DNA of 64,000 bases. It comes from Sitta carolinensis. Lineage: Eukaryota; Chordata; Aves; Passeriformes; Sittidae. The stretch's first letter is position 1. Each line of letters opens with the position of its first letter. Below are positions 27,401-38,099 of the stretch, one piece after another. The translations under genes and the position numbers were made by a program. The notes under the pieces were generated by a model. It ran no database searches and was not told where the DNA came from. It saw only the letters and a program-made list of their open reading frames with translations. The stretch is taken from positions 8,432,501-8,496,500 of the forward strand of contig JAVUNC010000019.1 in NCBI GenBank assembly GCA_032173965.1. Reading direction: 5' to 3'.

Positions 27401-28569
27401 TAACAGGTAAATAGATGATTCAGGAAAAAGATGAATTTAGACATATGATATTGACTTAAAAGTTCATATTTTCTCCCTGTTTAGTTTTCTGAGCTCACAC
27501 TCTGGCTCTGCTGAATGACCAGGCTGTATCTTCTGTTGTGCAAGGGGAACATCACCAAAGCCAACAAATGTATCACCTGCAAAGGAAAGGTCACTGTTAC
27601 AAGCCCAAACCAAGAACCAGTTCAAAATGTTTTCTCTGTTTCAAAGCAGGCTAGGACTCATTTACAGTGAATTTTAATAGGAATAAAACACCTGCTCCCT
27701 TGACAAGAAAGACTAATAATACATACTACATTAATAAAACTGGTTCACAAATAACTTAGTAATATTTAATTATCTAAATAAAAGCAAATAACATCTCTGT
27801 GCTATGTAAAGTATTAAAGCACTTAAAGAAATCCATCTTTCAGAGGACATGGCTGATCTATTATCAGGTTTATTTTATGGTTTTATCCAGAAGTTACAAT
27901 TCAGAGCATATCCAACCACCTCTTTCCAAAATACTCTACTAGGAACCTTCCCTAAGTTTTGAGAAAATGTGCCCAGGACCCTCCATTCACAATTTAAGAG
28001 ATTTTTCTTAGGCAGTATCACACCCCCCAACTTGTAGGATTTATGTATCCAGCCATAACAGTATCCTATTGCCTTGTATGTCCACTCGGAAAATCCTTTC
28101 TGGAAGTTCCCCAATTATCAAATCATCATCCAGCTTTATGTGAGGTTCCCAAAGAAAGCAATAATCAATCTATGAAGAGGAGGGTGCATGTAATATTTCT
28201 CATTGTATGACAATGTTTTATCAGTCTATCCTCAAAAAAACTACAAAAGAAAAATCTGAAGATTAAAGCCAGGAAGATGCTACAATATTTGGTCAACAGT
28301 AAAACTAGTTTGATGTTTTTAGAGGGGCAAGAAAAGAGACTTGCATCTTACACATGGTTTCATTGCATGTAATCACAGTGGGAGAAAAGGAAATGGCAAT
28401 TATTTTTTAACTGATTTTTCTATCTAGTCTAGAAGAAAATGCAGATTTAATGCAGCTACCATACACATAAAAACAGAGAGGAGGTATCTCTATAAACTCC
28501 CAGCCTGTGCTGTTATGGGCAAGCTGAGGCCAGAGCAAGAGCCTCTGAAAGAGTGAAGGGAATTAATTA

Positions 28570-28574
28570 TTGTT
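28570..28574. repeat. target-site duplication, left copy
   Basis: TTGTT immediately before the LTR is repeated exactly at 29315-29319 after it. A 5-bp duplication is the size usual for ERVL-type integration. Confidence 0.75.
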
Positions 28575-28728
28575 TGTCTTGGGTTGCAGTGCAAGATGTG
28601 ACCAAAAGCATGTATTTTATCACCATCTGTTGAAACTGGGCAGGGGGTGGGGTTGTGGCAATCCTCTGTTAGTGGGGCAGCTGTTCAGAACCAGCTGGGG
28701 CAGTTTTCTTTATCTCTTCCACAACCCA

Positions 28729-28774
28729 TCCATCCATGGATGGAGGATGATATCCTCCCAGGATATCTCCATCC
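28729..28774 (+). repeat. bipartite hairpin in the LTR U3
   Basis: A 16-bp perfect palindrome TCCATCCATGGATGGA (28729-28744) overlaps a second structure. In it GGATGGA (28738-28744) can pair with TCCATCC (28768-28774), enclosing a GATATCCT / AGGATATC stem (28749-28756 with 28760-28767, loop CCC). The two folds are mutually exclusive. Confidence 0.7.
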
Positions 28775-28888
28775 AGGCAGATATCTTCTGCTAATGGGCC
28801 GTTGCATCTCGTTTCATGCCTGATAAACTTACACCATCCCACAGGGAGATGCTCCATCCAGGGGGAGGAGCCAAGCATTCCTACCTGG

Positions 28889-28898
28889 ATAAAAAACT
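28889..28898 (+). promoter_or_regulatory. TATA-like element of the LTR
   Basis: GATAAAAAAC lies about 270 bp upstream of the LTR polyadenylation signal, a reasonable position for the LTR promoter TATA box. The assignment rests on position and composition only. Confidence 0.45.
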
Positions 28899-29165
28899 GA
28901 GTTTTGGAACAGCAAAGTCAGCCTTTCCCACTGGATTCCCAGAGGAAGACCAGGCTCATCTACAGCTCCACTGGACCTTCAGAGGAGATCTACACCTTTC
29001 TACAGGATCATTGCTTCAACAGAATCTGCCACTGCAGGAGGGCTGCAGCCCCCATTTAATGGCACTGCTGCCAACACCCTGACACACAGGAGGTCACATT
29101 GGATTCCCACTCTGTCCATGAGGTTTGGCTTTTGTATCACTTGCATTCTTTATTTTAATTCTCCT

Positions 29166-29171
29166 AATAAA
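29166..29171 (+). terminator. LTR polyadenylation signal AATAAA
   Basis: A consensus AATAAA, followed by G and T-rich sequence, sits about 145 bp before the LTR 3' end. It would define the R/U5 part. Confidence 0.65.
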
Positions 29172-29314
29172 GAACTGTTATTCCTATTCCCATATCTGTG
29201 CCTGAGAGCCTCTTAATTTCAAAATTATAATAATTTAGAGGGGGGATTTACATTCTCCATTCCAAGGGAGGCTCCTGCCTTCCTTAGCAGACACCTATTG
29301 TTCAAACCAAGACA

Positions 29315-29319
29315 TTGTT
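29315..29319. repeat. target-site duplication, right copy
   Basis: TTGTT, an exact copy of the five bases preceding the LTR. Confidence 0.75.
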
Positions 29320-30801
29320 GCACACAGTTGTAATAATTCAAAGGTATTAAATCTCTGTGTGAACCATTGCTATTGCTTTAAACATATTTGTATGCATAGA
29401 ACCTCTCTAATGTTTAATTATTACGGTAAAGGTGCTTCTTCATCAAAATAACCAAACAAGATATTCACTTTTCTGTGTGTGGGACAGATAACCAAATGAA
29501 GGAGCTGGACCTCTTCTTTGGTATTAACCAGGGCAGAGAGTTTACAAATAAATAGAAGATACTGTTCAGGTCTAGGGCAACAGAGAAGTACCTCTATTCA
29601 TCTCCACAGAGCAGCTGCACGTGGCAGGAAAGCAATCTGTGCTGAAGAAGCACCACCCATTGAGATGTTCCAAGTTTGGGCAGACAACTGAACAGTGCTG
29701 AGAAGGGATGACAAAACTCTTATGCTGTAAGATGCTCTTATTCCTAGGCTTTCTACCACTATTAATGCTATGTTTTAAAGCTTTCCCTATTTTAAACTTC
29801 CTGTGCTTTTGTCTGGCTCCTTCAGCTGAGCTACGAAACTTCTGTAAAATCTTCCTCACAACCAGCCCCAACCTGTACCTGCCATGGCAGCTCTAACTCA
29901 GATCTCCTTTACTGCTGACTACAGAATTATTCTCCCAGCACTGCCACTGCTCACAGATGTCTTTGTTTAACTTGAATATTCCTTAGCATCTGCCAGCATT
30001 TTGCCCTAGCTAAATTCCTACTAAACGCAATTTACTCCTCTAAGCCTCATCAGCTATTGCTGTAAATGCATCCCTTCAAGAGAAAAAAAAATCTCCACCT
30101 GTGTTTAATATGTGTATCAATAAAAGGAGAATAAGGAATCTGCACTTCTGGGCTGTTAAACAAACTCTTTTCTGCCTCCATTTATTCAACCATAAAATGG
30201 CTATAATATTTACTACAATATCTCAAAGAACAGTTAAAAAGCTTAATGCTATTAATTCAATACTAGTGATTCTGTCTTGCCACAGGGAATATATAAACAT
30301 TTCCATGCCAGGTCGATATATATTTATAAGATTTATAGTTTATGGTTTGTAGTCATTAGTATAACATTATTTGCAAGGTTAATACCCCAGTCCTATGAAG
30401 CAGAAGGTAGTATCTGCATTATAGGCAAGATTATATTCTTACTTGCTAGCTATTCCTTTTAAGTAAGCCTGTAACACTTATTTTCTCCTATAGGGCAGTA
30501 TCATTAATAAATATGTACTGCCACTAAGCTTTAATTTATGCAAAACCCCTTTGTTTTAAAGAAGTTCTATGGAATAAAATTAGTCCTTTTTTTCATACAT
30601 AGTACAGAATCTTTCTCTTACAGCTGATTTAGCAAGGTTTACCCCTTAGGTCTGTAAAAAAATATTTTCAGAAGAACGTTAAAAAAAAACCCCAAAACAC
30701 CAAAGCAAAGAATCAGTAACCCATAGAAGTACATGGAATATCACTGTAACCTAAAGACAAGAAATACTATTTCTAAAATTACAGACCTGAAGTTGTTCTT
30801 A

Positions 30802-30840
30802 AATATATATATATATTATTATATATACACATATATACAT
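30802..30840. repeat. (AT)n-rich microsatellite
   Basis: Interrupted AT dinucleotide repeat of about 39 bp, with ATT and ACAC interruptions. Confidence 0.85.
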
Positions 30841-31132
30841 GTAACTTCCGTGTTTGATTGTGCAGCCCATATTTTCTGTAACATGAATACATGAGACCAT
30901 CCTCTCTCTCTCAAAAGGAAAGAGAGTTTCCTTTAGCTGTGTTAATCTTCTCTAGGAATTTTTCTGCTCCATACAGGGGATGACTGTCAGCCATTTCCAG
31001 CACTAATTGGACTCAAGTTTGGTACGACCTAATTTCTCAGCATATACCGCAGAGTTTTGAGATTCCTGAATGCTTCAGCCTTTTGAGAGTTTTGTTGTTT
31101 TCTATTAGCTACAACTTTGCTGTCTCCGATTG

Positions 31133-31145
31133 CCAGCAGAGGGAG
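31133..31145 (+). promoter_or_regulatory. CTCF-like binding motif
   Basis: CCAGCAGAGGGAG matches the core CTCF consensus CCASYAGRKGGCR at 12 of 13 positions, with A for the penultimate C. It sits in a stretch lacking repeats. The match is seen directly; occupancy and insulator function are inference. Confidence 0.4.
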
Positions 31146-31309
31146 AAAATGGAATATGAAGTAGAGAACATAATACAACACACCATCTCTCATCCACACT
31201 GCTGAAATAAATATGATGCGGTTTCAACCATTTCTTTTCTAGGGCAGGGTACACTCATTCTAAGTTTCCCAGTCTACAACTAATCTGATTAATTTTGTTT
31301 GTTTTTTGG

Positions 31310-31378
31310 CTTTTTTTCCCCCTTTCCCTTCTGACTTTTTCCCCCCCTCTCTCCCCTTTTGCCTTTCATTCCATGCAG
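31310..31378 (+). other. long pyrimidine tract ending in AG
   Basis: A nearly pure C/T run of about 50 nt (one GA interruption) is followed by GCCTTTCATTCCATGCAG. This has the form of a strong + strand 3' splice site, with the putative exon starting at 31379. The following 125 bp stay open in one frame until a stop at 31501-31503. The peptide matches nothing known, so a non-coding exon, a conserved element or chance are all possible. Confidence 0.25.
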
Positions 31379-33581
31379 GGAGAATCTATATGGGATGTAT
31401 AAATAGCGGAAGAATTATGCAGAAGGGGTTTATTATGAAACTAGAAATCATTTCATTGACATTAATGGGAAAGTCTGTCTTTTGGAGAGCTCCACATTTC
31501 TAGAAGCCATTTCCTGTTCTCAAGGTCCCTTAATGTAACGAACCAGGGCAAGATGGGAATTGCTTTACCTCTCTCGTGCCTCAAAGACAAGTGTACATGA
31601 GATGAGCTGCTGAAGGGCTACATTTTTTTAAGTACCAGCAGTTAGTCTTCTATATAGACTGGATTCTGTTTTAGTTAACAATTTGTTAAGCTTATTGGCA
31701 TGCAAGCATTTCTTTTCACCAGAGGTGAAAACAACTTCCCCCTAAAGCTGCCCTCCCCACATCTGGGAAAGCATGTACACACACCAGACTATATAACACA
31801 CTATTTAAATAAAGTGCTTTCTCATTCCTTCCTCAGGCATAAAAGCTGTTAGCTGTAAGAGAGACAAAGGGTAGACAGCTCTGCCTGCTGCCTCATTGCC
31901 TCCCAGCTTTTGGCGCTGAGGCTTGGCTGGCTGGGTCAGGAGCTCAGTCCTCATTACATGGATCCTCACACTCCAGGTGAGGACAGGACTGTGACTGACA
32001 ATCCAGGATCCCCACCTAATTCCGGGACCATGCACCACCTGCTTTAAATAAGGGACTGGGGATGCATTGGTGCAGCCAAATGGTAGAGGTTCCCAGGAAT
32101 AAATGACTTTCTTATTGCTCTCATACTCCTAGAGCCTGCTCTGCTCTTCACACTTGTAGCATTTCACACACACAGATGGTCGTGGACCTAACAGCAAATG
32201 ATGACAGTGCTAAGTCAGACTTCCAGCTGTCTACAGGTGTCCATGAATCATCTGGTGTCAGGGAATTTCTGTTCCAAGGCTGAATGAAAGCAAGCCATGG
32301 AGAGATAATTGATGACCAAAAAACATTAAACACTCACTGAATCAACACCCTCGTTGACAACAAAATCATTAGCAAAGGGATAAAGCTGAAGTGAGATCCT
32401 TGCTCTAGCAGCAACCAGAGGTGTTTGATCTGGGACTTCTATAAAAAGAACTCAGTCTCTTTTCCTACAAGATTGATTCTTTGAAACAGAAAATGGGACA
32501 AACCCTTTCTTCCCACTTATGTCTCCCTAGGCTAGAAGAGACATCAGAAAATTTAAGAACAGCAGGTTCAAAGGGTGAAGGTGGTCATGAATAGGATTTC
32601 AAAGAGGGAATAAGAGGTAGCAGCTCAAAAAAATAATACAGTACAGGAGAGAAAAGCTCTACAGTGGTATGCAGAAAAGCAAGGGGGTATAAGACTTAAA
32701 ATTTGTGTTACATGGGTTTAGTATGATAAATAAAGCCTGCTTCCATCAAAGGCCATTGGAATGATGCAGGCTCCCCCTTCACTGGGGTACTGACAGAAGA
32801 AAAGGTTATCCAGAACATCAGAGGAGGGCTGTTGCTGAGGCACTGCAACAGGAGCAGCAAACTGAACATGCAGTCAAGGGAAAATGGGCCATAATAGATT
32901 CAGGATGGAACAAGAGGCTTGCTGACAAGGCCACAGAGGAGAGGTGCCAGCTGGCTCACATCCTGTTAAATGACAAATGGATAGAAAAAAAGTCCTGAGG
33001 TTTCTGTCCTGTCTAGCCTGACAGTGCTGAACACAAGGGTGAGGCTGTCCTGCACTTCCATCCACAGAATGCTGCAGCTCTGATGACTGGAGAACAGACA
33101 ACTAAAGCACAGTCTTCTTCTGAGCAAGGCATCTTTTGGGGTCTGGGTTGCTTGTTGGAGGATGCTGGAAGAGTCAGTTGCCTTCCCTGCCCAGCTAAGG
33201 ATGCAGGATGTGTGTTATCACCAGGACTTCAGAGTAAAAATCTCTTCATCTCTGGAGGCATAGAATCCATGGGGTGTATGGAATTCCCCCTGGGATGGAC
33301 CCCAGCACTGTACTTAGGCCCACAGCTAGACTGGGACAAGTCTGATCTTATTCAACCCTATTCAGCCTCAGAAGTGATTCATGAGCAGTACAGAGGACCA
33401 ATAAAAGTTCAGTCAGCATATATGTGCATCACCTCTTCCAAAAAAGCAGAGAAAGGAAAACTACCACCTGCCTTTGAAGCAGGGATGCAGGAGCCTTACT
33501 GCTGTAAAACTACATTAATCTGACAGTTGGAACTCAGCACACAGCAGTAGGCAATAAACTACAAGGACCAGGCTGGTGCTG

Positions 33582-33662
33582 CTGGAGGAATGGTGCAGCT
33601 GGCTAAGCAGTTTTTATCTGCTTAGTGGTTAAATCTGCTGATTTAACCACAGCTTCCTCCAG
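33582..33662. repeat. 81-nt sequence folding as three-way junction
   Basis: Four pairs of perfect complements are nested. The outer arm CTGGAGGAA (33582-33590) pairs with TTCCTCCAG (33654-33662). It continues as GCTG (33598-33601) with CAGC (33650-33653) across a 7-nt one-sided bulge. Inside are two side-by-side hairpins. CTAAGCAG/CTGCTTAG (33603-33610, 33618-33625) has the loop TTTTTAT. TGGTTAAATC/GATTTAACCA (33626-33635, 33640-33649) has the loop TGCT. Only one base is unpaired at the junction. In all, 31 base pairs use 62 of 81 nt. The T- or Y-shaped A-B-B'-C-C'-A' arrangement recalls terminal hairpins of single-stranded-DNA replicons and some transposon ends, but also structured RNAs. No family is assigned. 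Confidence 0.8.
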
Positions 33663-36018
33663 GGATCTCTCTAGGATCTAGATTTCTCTTATGTCAGAAG
33701 GACTTACCTATGTGTGATACAAAGTCAGATTCCTTTGAAAACTCTTTGCTTCCTGGTTGTTCCTGCAATGTGTTCACAGCTTCTGCACTTCAAACACTTG
33801 TCATGCAGGCAAGTCTGCAGAATACCAATTATTTCCTAAAAGGGCTCCTTTCCAGCAGCTCAACCCCACCTCAGCCAGCACCTATCCAGCAGGTTTGTGT
33901 ACACCACTGTGTACAGCTGCTCATATCAACTTTGTGATCCATAACAGCTTTGGTACCCATAAAGGCATGGGTATAAAGGAGTGGTTTGTATTTATCAGTG
34001 CCTGCCTTCATAGTTACTCTTGGTCATGACACCAGTGAGGCTCACACACTGTATGCCAGGGAGAGAACATAAGTTCTGCCACCATAAGAGAGATTTTAGG
34101 TGTGTTACTGACAGCTACTGGGCATGCTCTGATGTCTAAGCAGCTCCCAAATCAAAGTTGGCAGGCAGCTCACAGGTGGACTTGGAGATTTATGTTCTGC
34201 AAAAAAAGGCCCATGGACTTCAGTGTAGTCATTGCAGCATGGCAAAGGAAAAATCAGGCCCATTTGTGCCACAAAGAGCTTGTGCAGGATTGTAGGTTAG
34301 TTAATTCAGCATGGCAAGGAATATTTACCCAGATTATTTATTGCTCCTTTCCTTATAAGGCTGTGGCTTGTTTTCTCTCAAAAAGTCATGTTTCTTATTC
34401 CCATTTGTAGCTTGCCAGAGGCAAGAAAGGCATCAGCAAATACACAGAAAGCAAAGACCTACCAGAATAGTTCATTTTAGACTTAGGCTGCTAGTGGCAT
34501 TTGCTGCTTGTGTCAATTTATACAAATGGGGCAGGCACAGGGAAATGGCTTCCCAAGTGGTAAGTCATATGGCATACTTAGAAAGTACTGATACACCTAG
34601 AGAAGCATGAAGGCTGTGAATAAAAGCCTCACATATTGGAATCAGCACATTTCATAGCATCCACATGCTGCAGAGGAGGCAATAGCCAGTGCTTTTTGGC
34701 TTACTGTTATCCTTTCTCAGCACTGGGATGAAAGCACAGGGTAATGAAAAGATTGATCTCCTGGAAACAGTACTTAAAAAAAAAGAAAAAAATAATCCTG
34801 AAAGTAATTCCACATTTTCTAATATCATTCTCTATTTAATTTTGCCTGATTTTCTTGTAAGCAGGTACAAAATCTAAAAATCAAGCTTAAGTCTGGAGAC
34901 TTGATTGTGTTTCCACTGAGTCCAGTAGAAGTCTAGAGTAAATTAACCAGAAGTTAATGTAGAAACAAAGCAATAAAAGTATTAATTAGACCTGATCGAC
35001 TGAAAGGTTTAAGAAAAAAAAGTAGTCCAGCTTTAATTTGCTGGTTTGATCAAGCCAAGGCAAGAACAGTACTAGCAGAAACAGATACAGAAGTCATGAT
35101 ATATTTGTGTTGTGTGTCAAGATTTAGGTTTTTTTAAGGAGCCACGGCACAATACTTGAATTTGTTGTTTTAGAGGGAACACAGCTGAGACCCCATAACA
35201 GCCACTGTTTGGGGATTTTAGTTTTTTCAAAACTGTGTTAGATATAATATGCTGCAGACCAAATTCCCAACTAATTTCAGTGGGTGCAGCACCTTTAATT
35301 TCAATGCAACTCCGTTAGCTCATAGTACAGCTCAGCACTGGTATTTTCATGGAATGTATTAGTACAAGCCAATGCAATTTAACAATACAAGAATGGCAGT
35401 ATTTGGTACAGACTGAACTAGACTCTATTTGCTAATGCTAAGACTAGAAAAAACATTATGTTATAGATTTTGATCTGCTGAAAAGCACAGCCCACTCACT
35501 GAGACAAAACCTCTCATACTAGAATTTGCTCTTGAGCATGTGAGAGAAATATCATCATTCTCAGGTAGCTAAGAATAATGAAACAGAGAATGGACTGAGC
35601 AGTACCCATTCACAACCATCCACATTTTGAGTTCTAGTCTCTTTCCAGCTCTGATTGCCTCTCCCTGTTTCTGCATTTAAGAAGGAGAAAAAATTTTTAA
35701 AATAAAAAAAAAATTTAAACCATGCTTTTTAAGGCCTGCAGACAATTGGCTGATATAGACATGGTAACCAACTGAACAGAAAAACAAAATATGTTGATCC
35801 CGAAGCTGAAGCTTTTATCTTCCTCACTAATCTACAGAGTCAGACCAGACTAAAATACTCCTTGGAATGAATTTGAAAGACTCCTTGTGTCCACTCACCA
35901 GGTAAACTATCTCAGCACTTAATTATCCTGTTTCTATGGAGAACCTCCTTTGTTCCTGCTCCTTCCTTTTGCCTGGAAAGCTCCTTCTCATGCAGAAACT
36001 GAATTAGTTCAACTTCAC

Positions 36019-36200
36019 CTTGCAGCCACTGAACTGTGATGTACCTTGTAACAGTTGCTGTCATAGCACTTTCCACATCCCATGACTGATTTTCAGCCAT
36101 GAAGTGCCCCTCTAATGTTGTTATTGAAGAGACTTGGGCATGCAAATGGTTTGAAAGTCTGTGGTAAACTGCTGCAACCACTGGTTCAGTTCCAATTTCA
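36019..36200 (-). other. candidate internal exon, unknown protein
   Basis: On the minus strand a frame stays open from 36232 to the stop at 35912 (about 106 codons). A possible acceptor (TTATGCAG|TGAAATT) lies at 36201/36200. A near-consensus donor (GCAAG|GTGAAG) lies at 36019/36018, giving a 182-nt exon. The peptide, which includes EPVVAAVYHRLSNHLHAQ and, past that donor, ELIQFLHEKEL, has the amphipathic helical look of real alpha-helical protein and lacks the low complexity of chance frames. A second strong donor (CTG|GTGAGT, 35899/35898) falls after the stop and would fit a last-but-one exon with the stop. I do not recognise the family, and no partner exon was found. Chance remains quite possible. 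Confidence 0.18.
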
Positions 36201-36764
36201 CTGCATAAGCCTCTTAAAAGGCCAACAAATAGTTAAATCCCTGTACATGCTAAACGAGCATGCACGGAACATTTCCTTTTATCATTGTTGAATCTGTCCA
36301 TTGATTTCACTCCCGAAGTTTCACATCCTCTTTCAATCTCCCTTGGACATTATTCGCTCTATTACCAGTCCTCTTTTCTGAGAAGCTCTGCAAGTCACAG
36401 GGCTGTGTCACAGCCTAGCATGTCAACAGAAACTCTGAGTGGCAGGATCCAGTGTTTGGGGGAAGGCATGAGAAACAGTGTCTCCTGCACTCCTGTGCCA
36501 CTCTCTGTGTTATCTGCAGATGAGGTAGATATTAATTTGATGTTTTATACATCTCACAGAAGGCAAATTGACTTTGGTTTTAATCATAATACAGTTTTAC
36601 GGCTAAATCAGCATAAATCAAAGGATGGTATGTCAAACAAACTTCTAAGATCTACAAAAAACCTGCCAACCCTCACATCTCACTCTCCACCATCCCCCCA
36701 AAAAAGATGAACAGCCTCTCCACACCATTAATGTTTTCATTAAATAATGCCTAAAATAGCTAAA

Positions 36765-36804
36765 ATATCATTCGTATGACAATGATATCTGAAATATCAT
36801 TGTC
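36765..36804. repeat. alternating ATATCATT / AATGATAT hairpins
   Basis: GACAATGATAT (36778-36788) and ATATCATTGTC (36794-36804) form a perfect 11-bp stem with loop CTGAA. A third arm ATATCATT (36765-36772) can pair with the middle AATGATAT instead, so two mutually exclusive hairpins are possible. Confidence 0.8.
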
Positions 36805-37841
36805 CCCACTGTTTGCAGTGATCAGCTCACCTTCCCCCACTGAACTGAGCTGTCTTTCCATCTGCCATATAGACTGAGTTCATCCCCTGGTTGTGCTCTA
36901 GTTCCAAGGCACTCCTTGCCACTGCTGCCCCATCTACAGCTCTTTTTATGTTTTTAGCACTTATATCTATCAGTCACCCAACTACCCTTCAATATTTCCA
37001 TAATTTCACCGGTGTCCCACAGGGGACCAGCACACAACTCTCATGATTGTGATCACAGGGAGTTGCTTACAGAGGCTTCACACCAAATGCAAACAGACAT
37101 TTTCACATCATCCAAGCCACATCCTTCAAAATGGTAAATAATAACCATTTGCTCCACTCTTCACCAGAAGTATATGATTTATAGCTAGAAAAATAGAATG
37201 ATATGGTCTAAAAGTTTCTCCCTTCTGCTTGAAGATTGACAGTTTTCTCTGGCGGTAGCTTTGGATGTAGAAAGCTCTCAGGAAAGCAAAAGCATTAAAA
37301 ATAAATGCAAGATGCTTCATGCACGTTATAACATACTGAACCTTCAGAATAAATTATTTATACCAAAGGTTGGATGTGCCATAATAGCATCCACCCAGCA
37401 GCTAAAAAATGTATAGGAAATAGGAGAGCAAACCACAGAGATTAACAGAAAGAAGCCTGCCAGATTTGGCTGAAAACCTGGTAGGAAAAATAACATAGTG
37501 CTTAACTGAAATTCTTTAGAGAGTAAAGGGATGATCAGTTCACTTGGGTTTTGGTTCTTTTCTCCCCTGATAGTCAACAAAAGAACTCAAGGACCAGAGA
37601 ACATCACAGAATTACAAACCCGGTGTATTTGTTTATGAGGAAACATAAACACATATATACATCTGTATTTCTGTGTAAATAAAAAGGGACACTGTTTTCA
37701 AGCCCTCATTTTTATAAAAAGGTACAACTTGAGATTTCCCATGCAGTAATAATATAAACTATACAAACTCTATTAATGAAATATCTGAGTTCTCACATTG
37801 TTTTTAGCATGGTATTAACTAGCACCTTCCAGTAGTACGCT

Positions 37842-38099
37842 GTTAATAAGAGTAGCCTTGTCCAGGGTACTTTCTGGAGTTAATAAGAGTAGCCTTGTCC
37901 AGGTACTTTCTGGAGTTAATAAGAGTAGCCTTGTCCAGGGTACTTTCTGGAGTTAATAAGAGTAGCCTTGTCCAGGGTACTTTCTGGAGTTAATAAGAGT
38001 AGCCTTGTCCAGGGTACTTTCTGGAGTTAATAAGAGTAGCCTTGTCCAGGGTACTTTCTGGAGTTAATAAGAGTAGCCTTGTCCAGGGTACTTTCTGGA
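37842..38099 (+). repeat. 37-bp minisatellite, seven near-identical copies
   Basis: Seven tandem units begin at 37842, 37879, 37915, 37952, 37989, 38026 and 38063, each starting GTTAATAAGAGTAGCC and ending TACTTTCTGGA. Six are identical 37-mers; the second lacks one G in the CCAGGG motif and is 36 bp. A diverged partial unit may precede the array at about 37812-37840. Near-identity points to recent expansion or homogenisation, and copy number is likely variable among individuals. The unit has no open reading through all copies. Confidence 0.97.

Larger units (their letters stand above)
18626..28569. other. about 10 kb of non-coding DNA, no gene seen
   Basis: No frame in this block has family resemblance. 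It contains the (TC)n(AC)n microsatellite at 20175-20216, a canonical but isolated TATA-type string (CTATAAATAG) at 20519-20528, a G/T-rich strand at 22300-22375 and an A/T inverted repeat at 24418-24445. It also has a GC-richer patch at 22815-23030 without CpG enrichment, and long AT-rich runs at 20240-20960 and 24000-24450. A minus-strand frame (26051-25812) has a hydrophobic run of about 25 residues, but its edges are not splice-like and I do not call it. Confidence 0.5.
28575..29314 (+). mobile_element. 740-bp solo LTR of an endogenous retrovirus
   Basis: The element starts TGTCTTGG and ends CCAAGACA, a perfect 8-bp terminal inverted repeat with the canonical TG...CA ends. It is flanked by the 5-bp duplication TTGTT. 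Inside, in order, are U3 with two hairpin-forming palindromes (28729-28774), a TATA-like GATAAAAAAC at 28889-28898, and an AATAAA polyadenylation signal at 29166-29171. A T-rich stretch and U5 end the element. No internal region or partner LTR is present, so this is a solo LTR. The 5-bp duplication argues for an ERVL-like family, though avian ERVK and ERV1 usually make 6 and 4 bp. Clean ends suggest a moderately young insertion, and the + orientation follows from the signal order. Confidence 0.88.
29320..33581. other. non-coding DNA, no gene seen
   Basis: No convincing coding frame. It carries an (AT)n tract at 30802-30840, the CTCF-like motif at 31133-31145, and the pyrimidine tract with acceptor-like end at 31310-31378 (listed separately). 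A GC-richer patch lies at 31880-32040. The stretch 32760-33080 has a texture reminiscent of very old repeat, but I cannot name it. The 146-codon + frame at 33083-33523 shows no family resemblance. Confidence 0.5.
33663..37841. other. non-coding DNA with one exon-like segment
   Basis: Apart from the minus-strand candidate at 36019-36200 and the hairpins at 36765-36804, no feature is recognised. Frames such as the 141-codon + frame ending at 36710 have no family resemblance. AT-rich parts dominate at 34730-35740. Confidence 0.45.

Noticed and set aside
28816..29082. 88-codon + frame
   Set aside because: Lies inside the solo LTR, which does not encode protein.
31800..32110. Possible additional LTR fragment (AATAAAG near 31810)
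   Set aside because: No TG...CA boundaries, duplication or family-like block order could be found.
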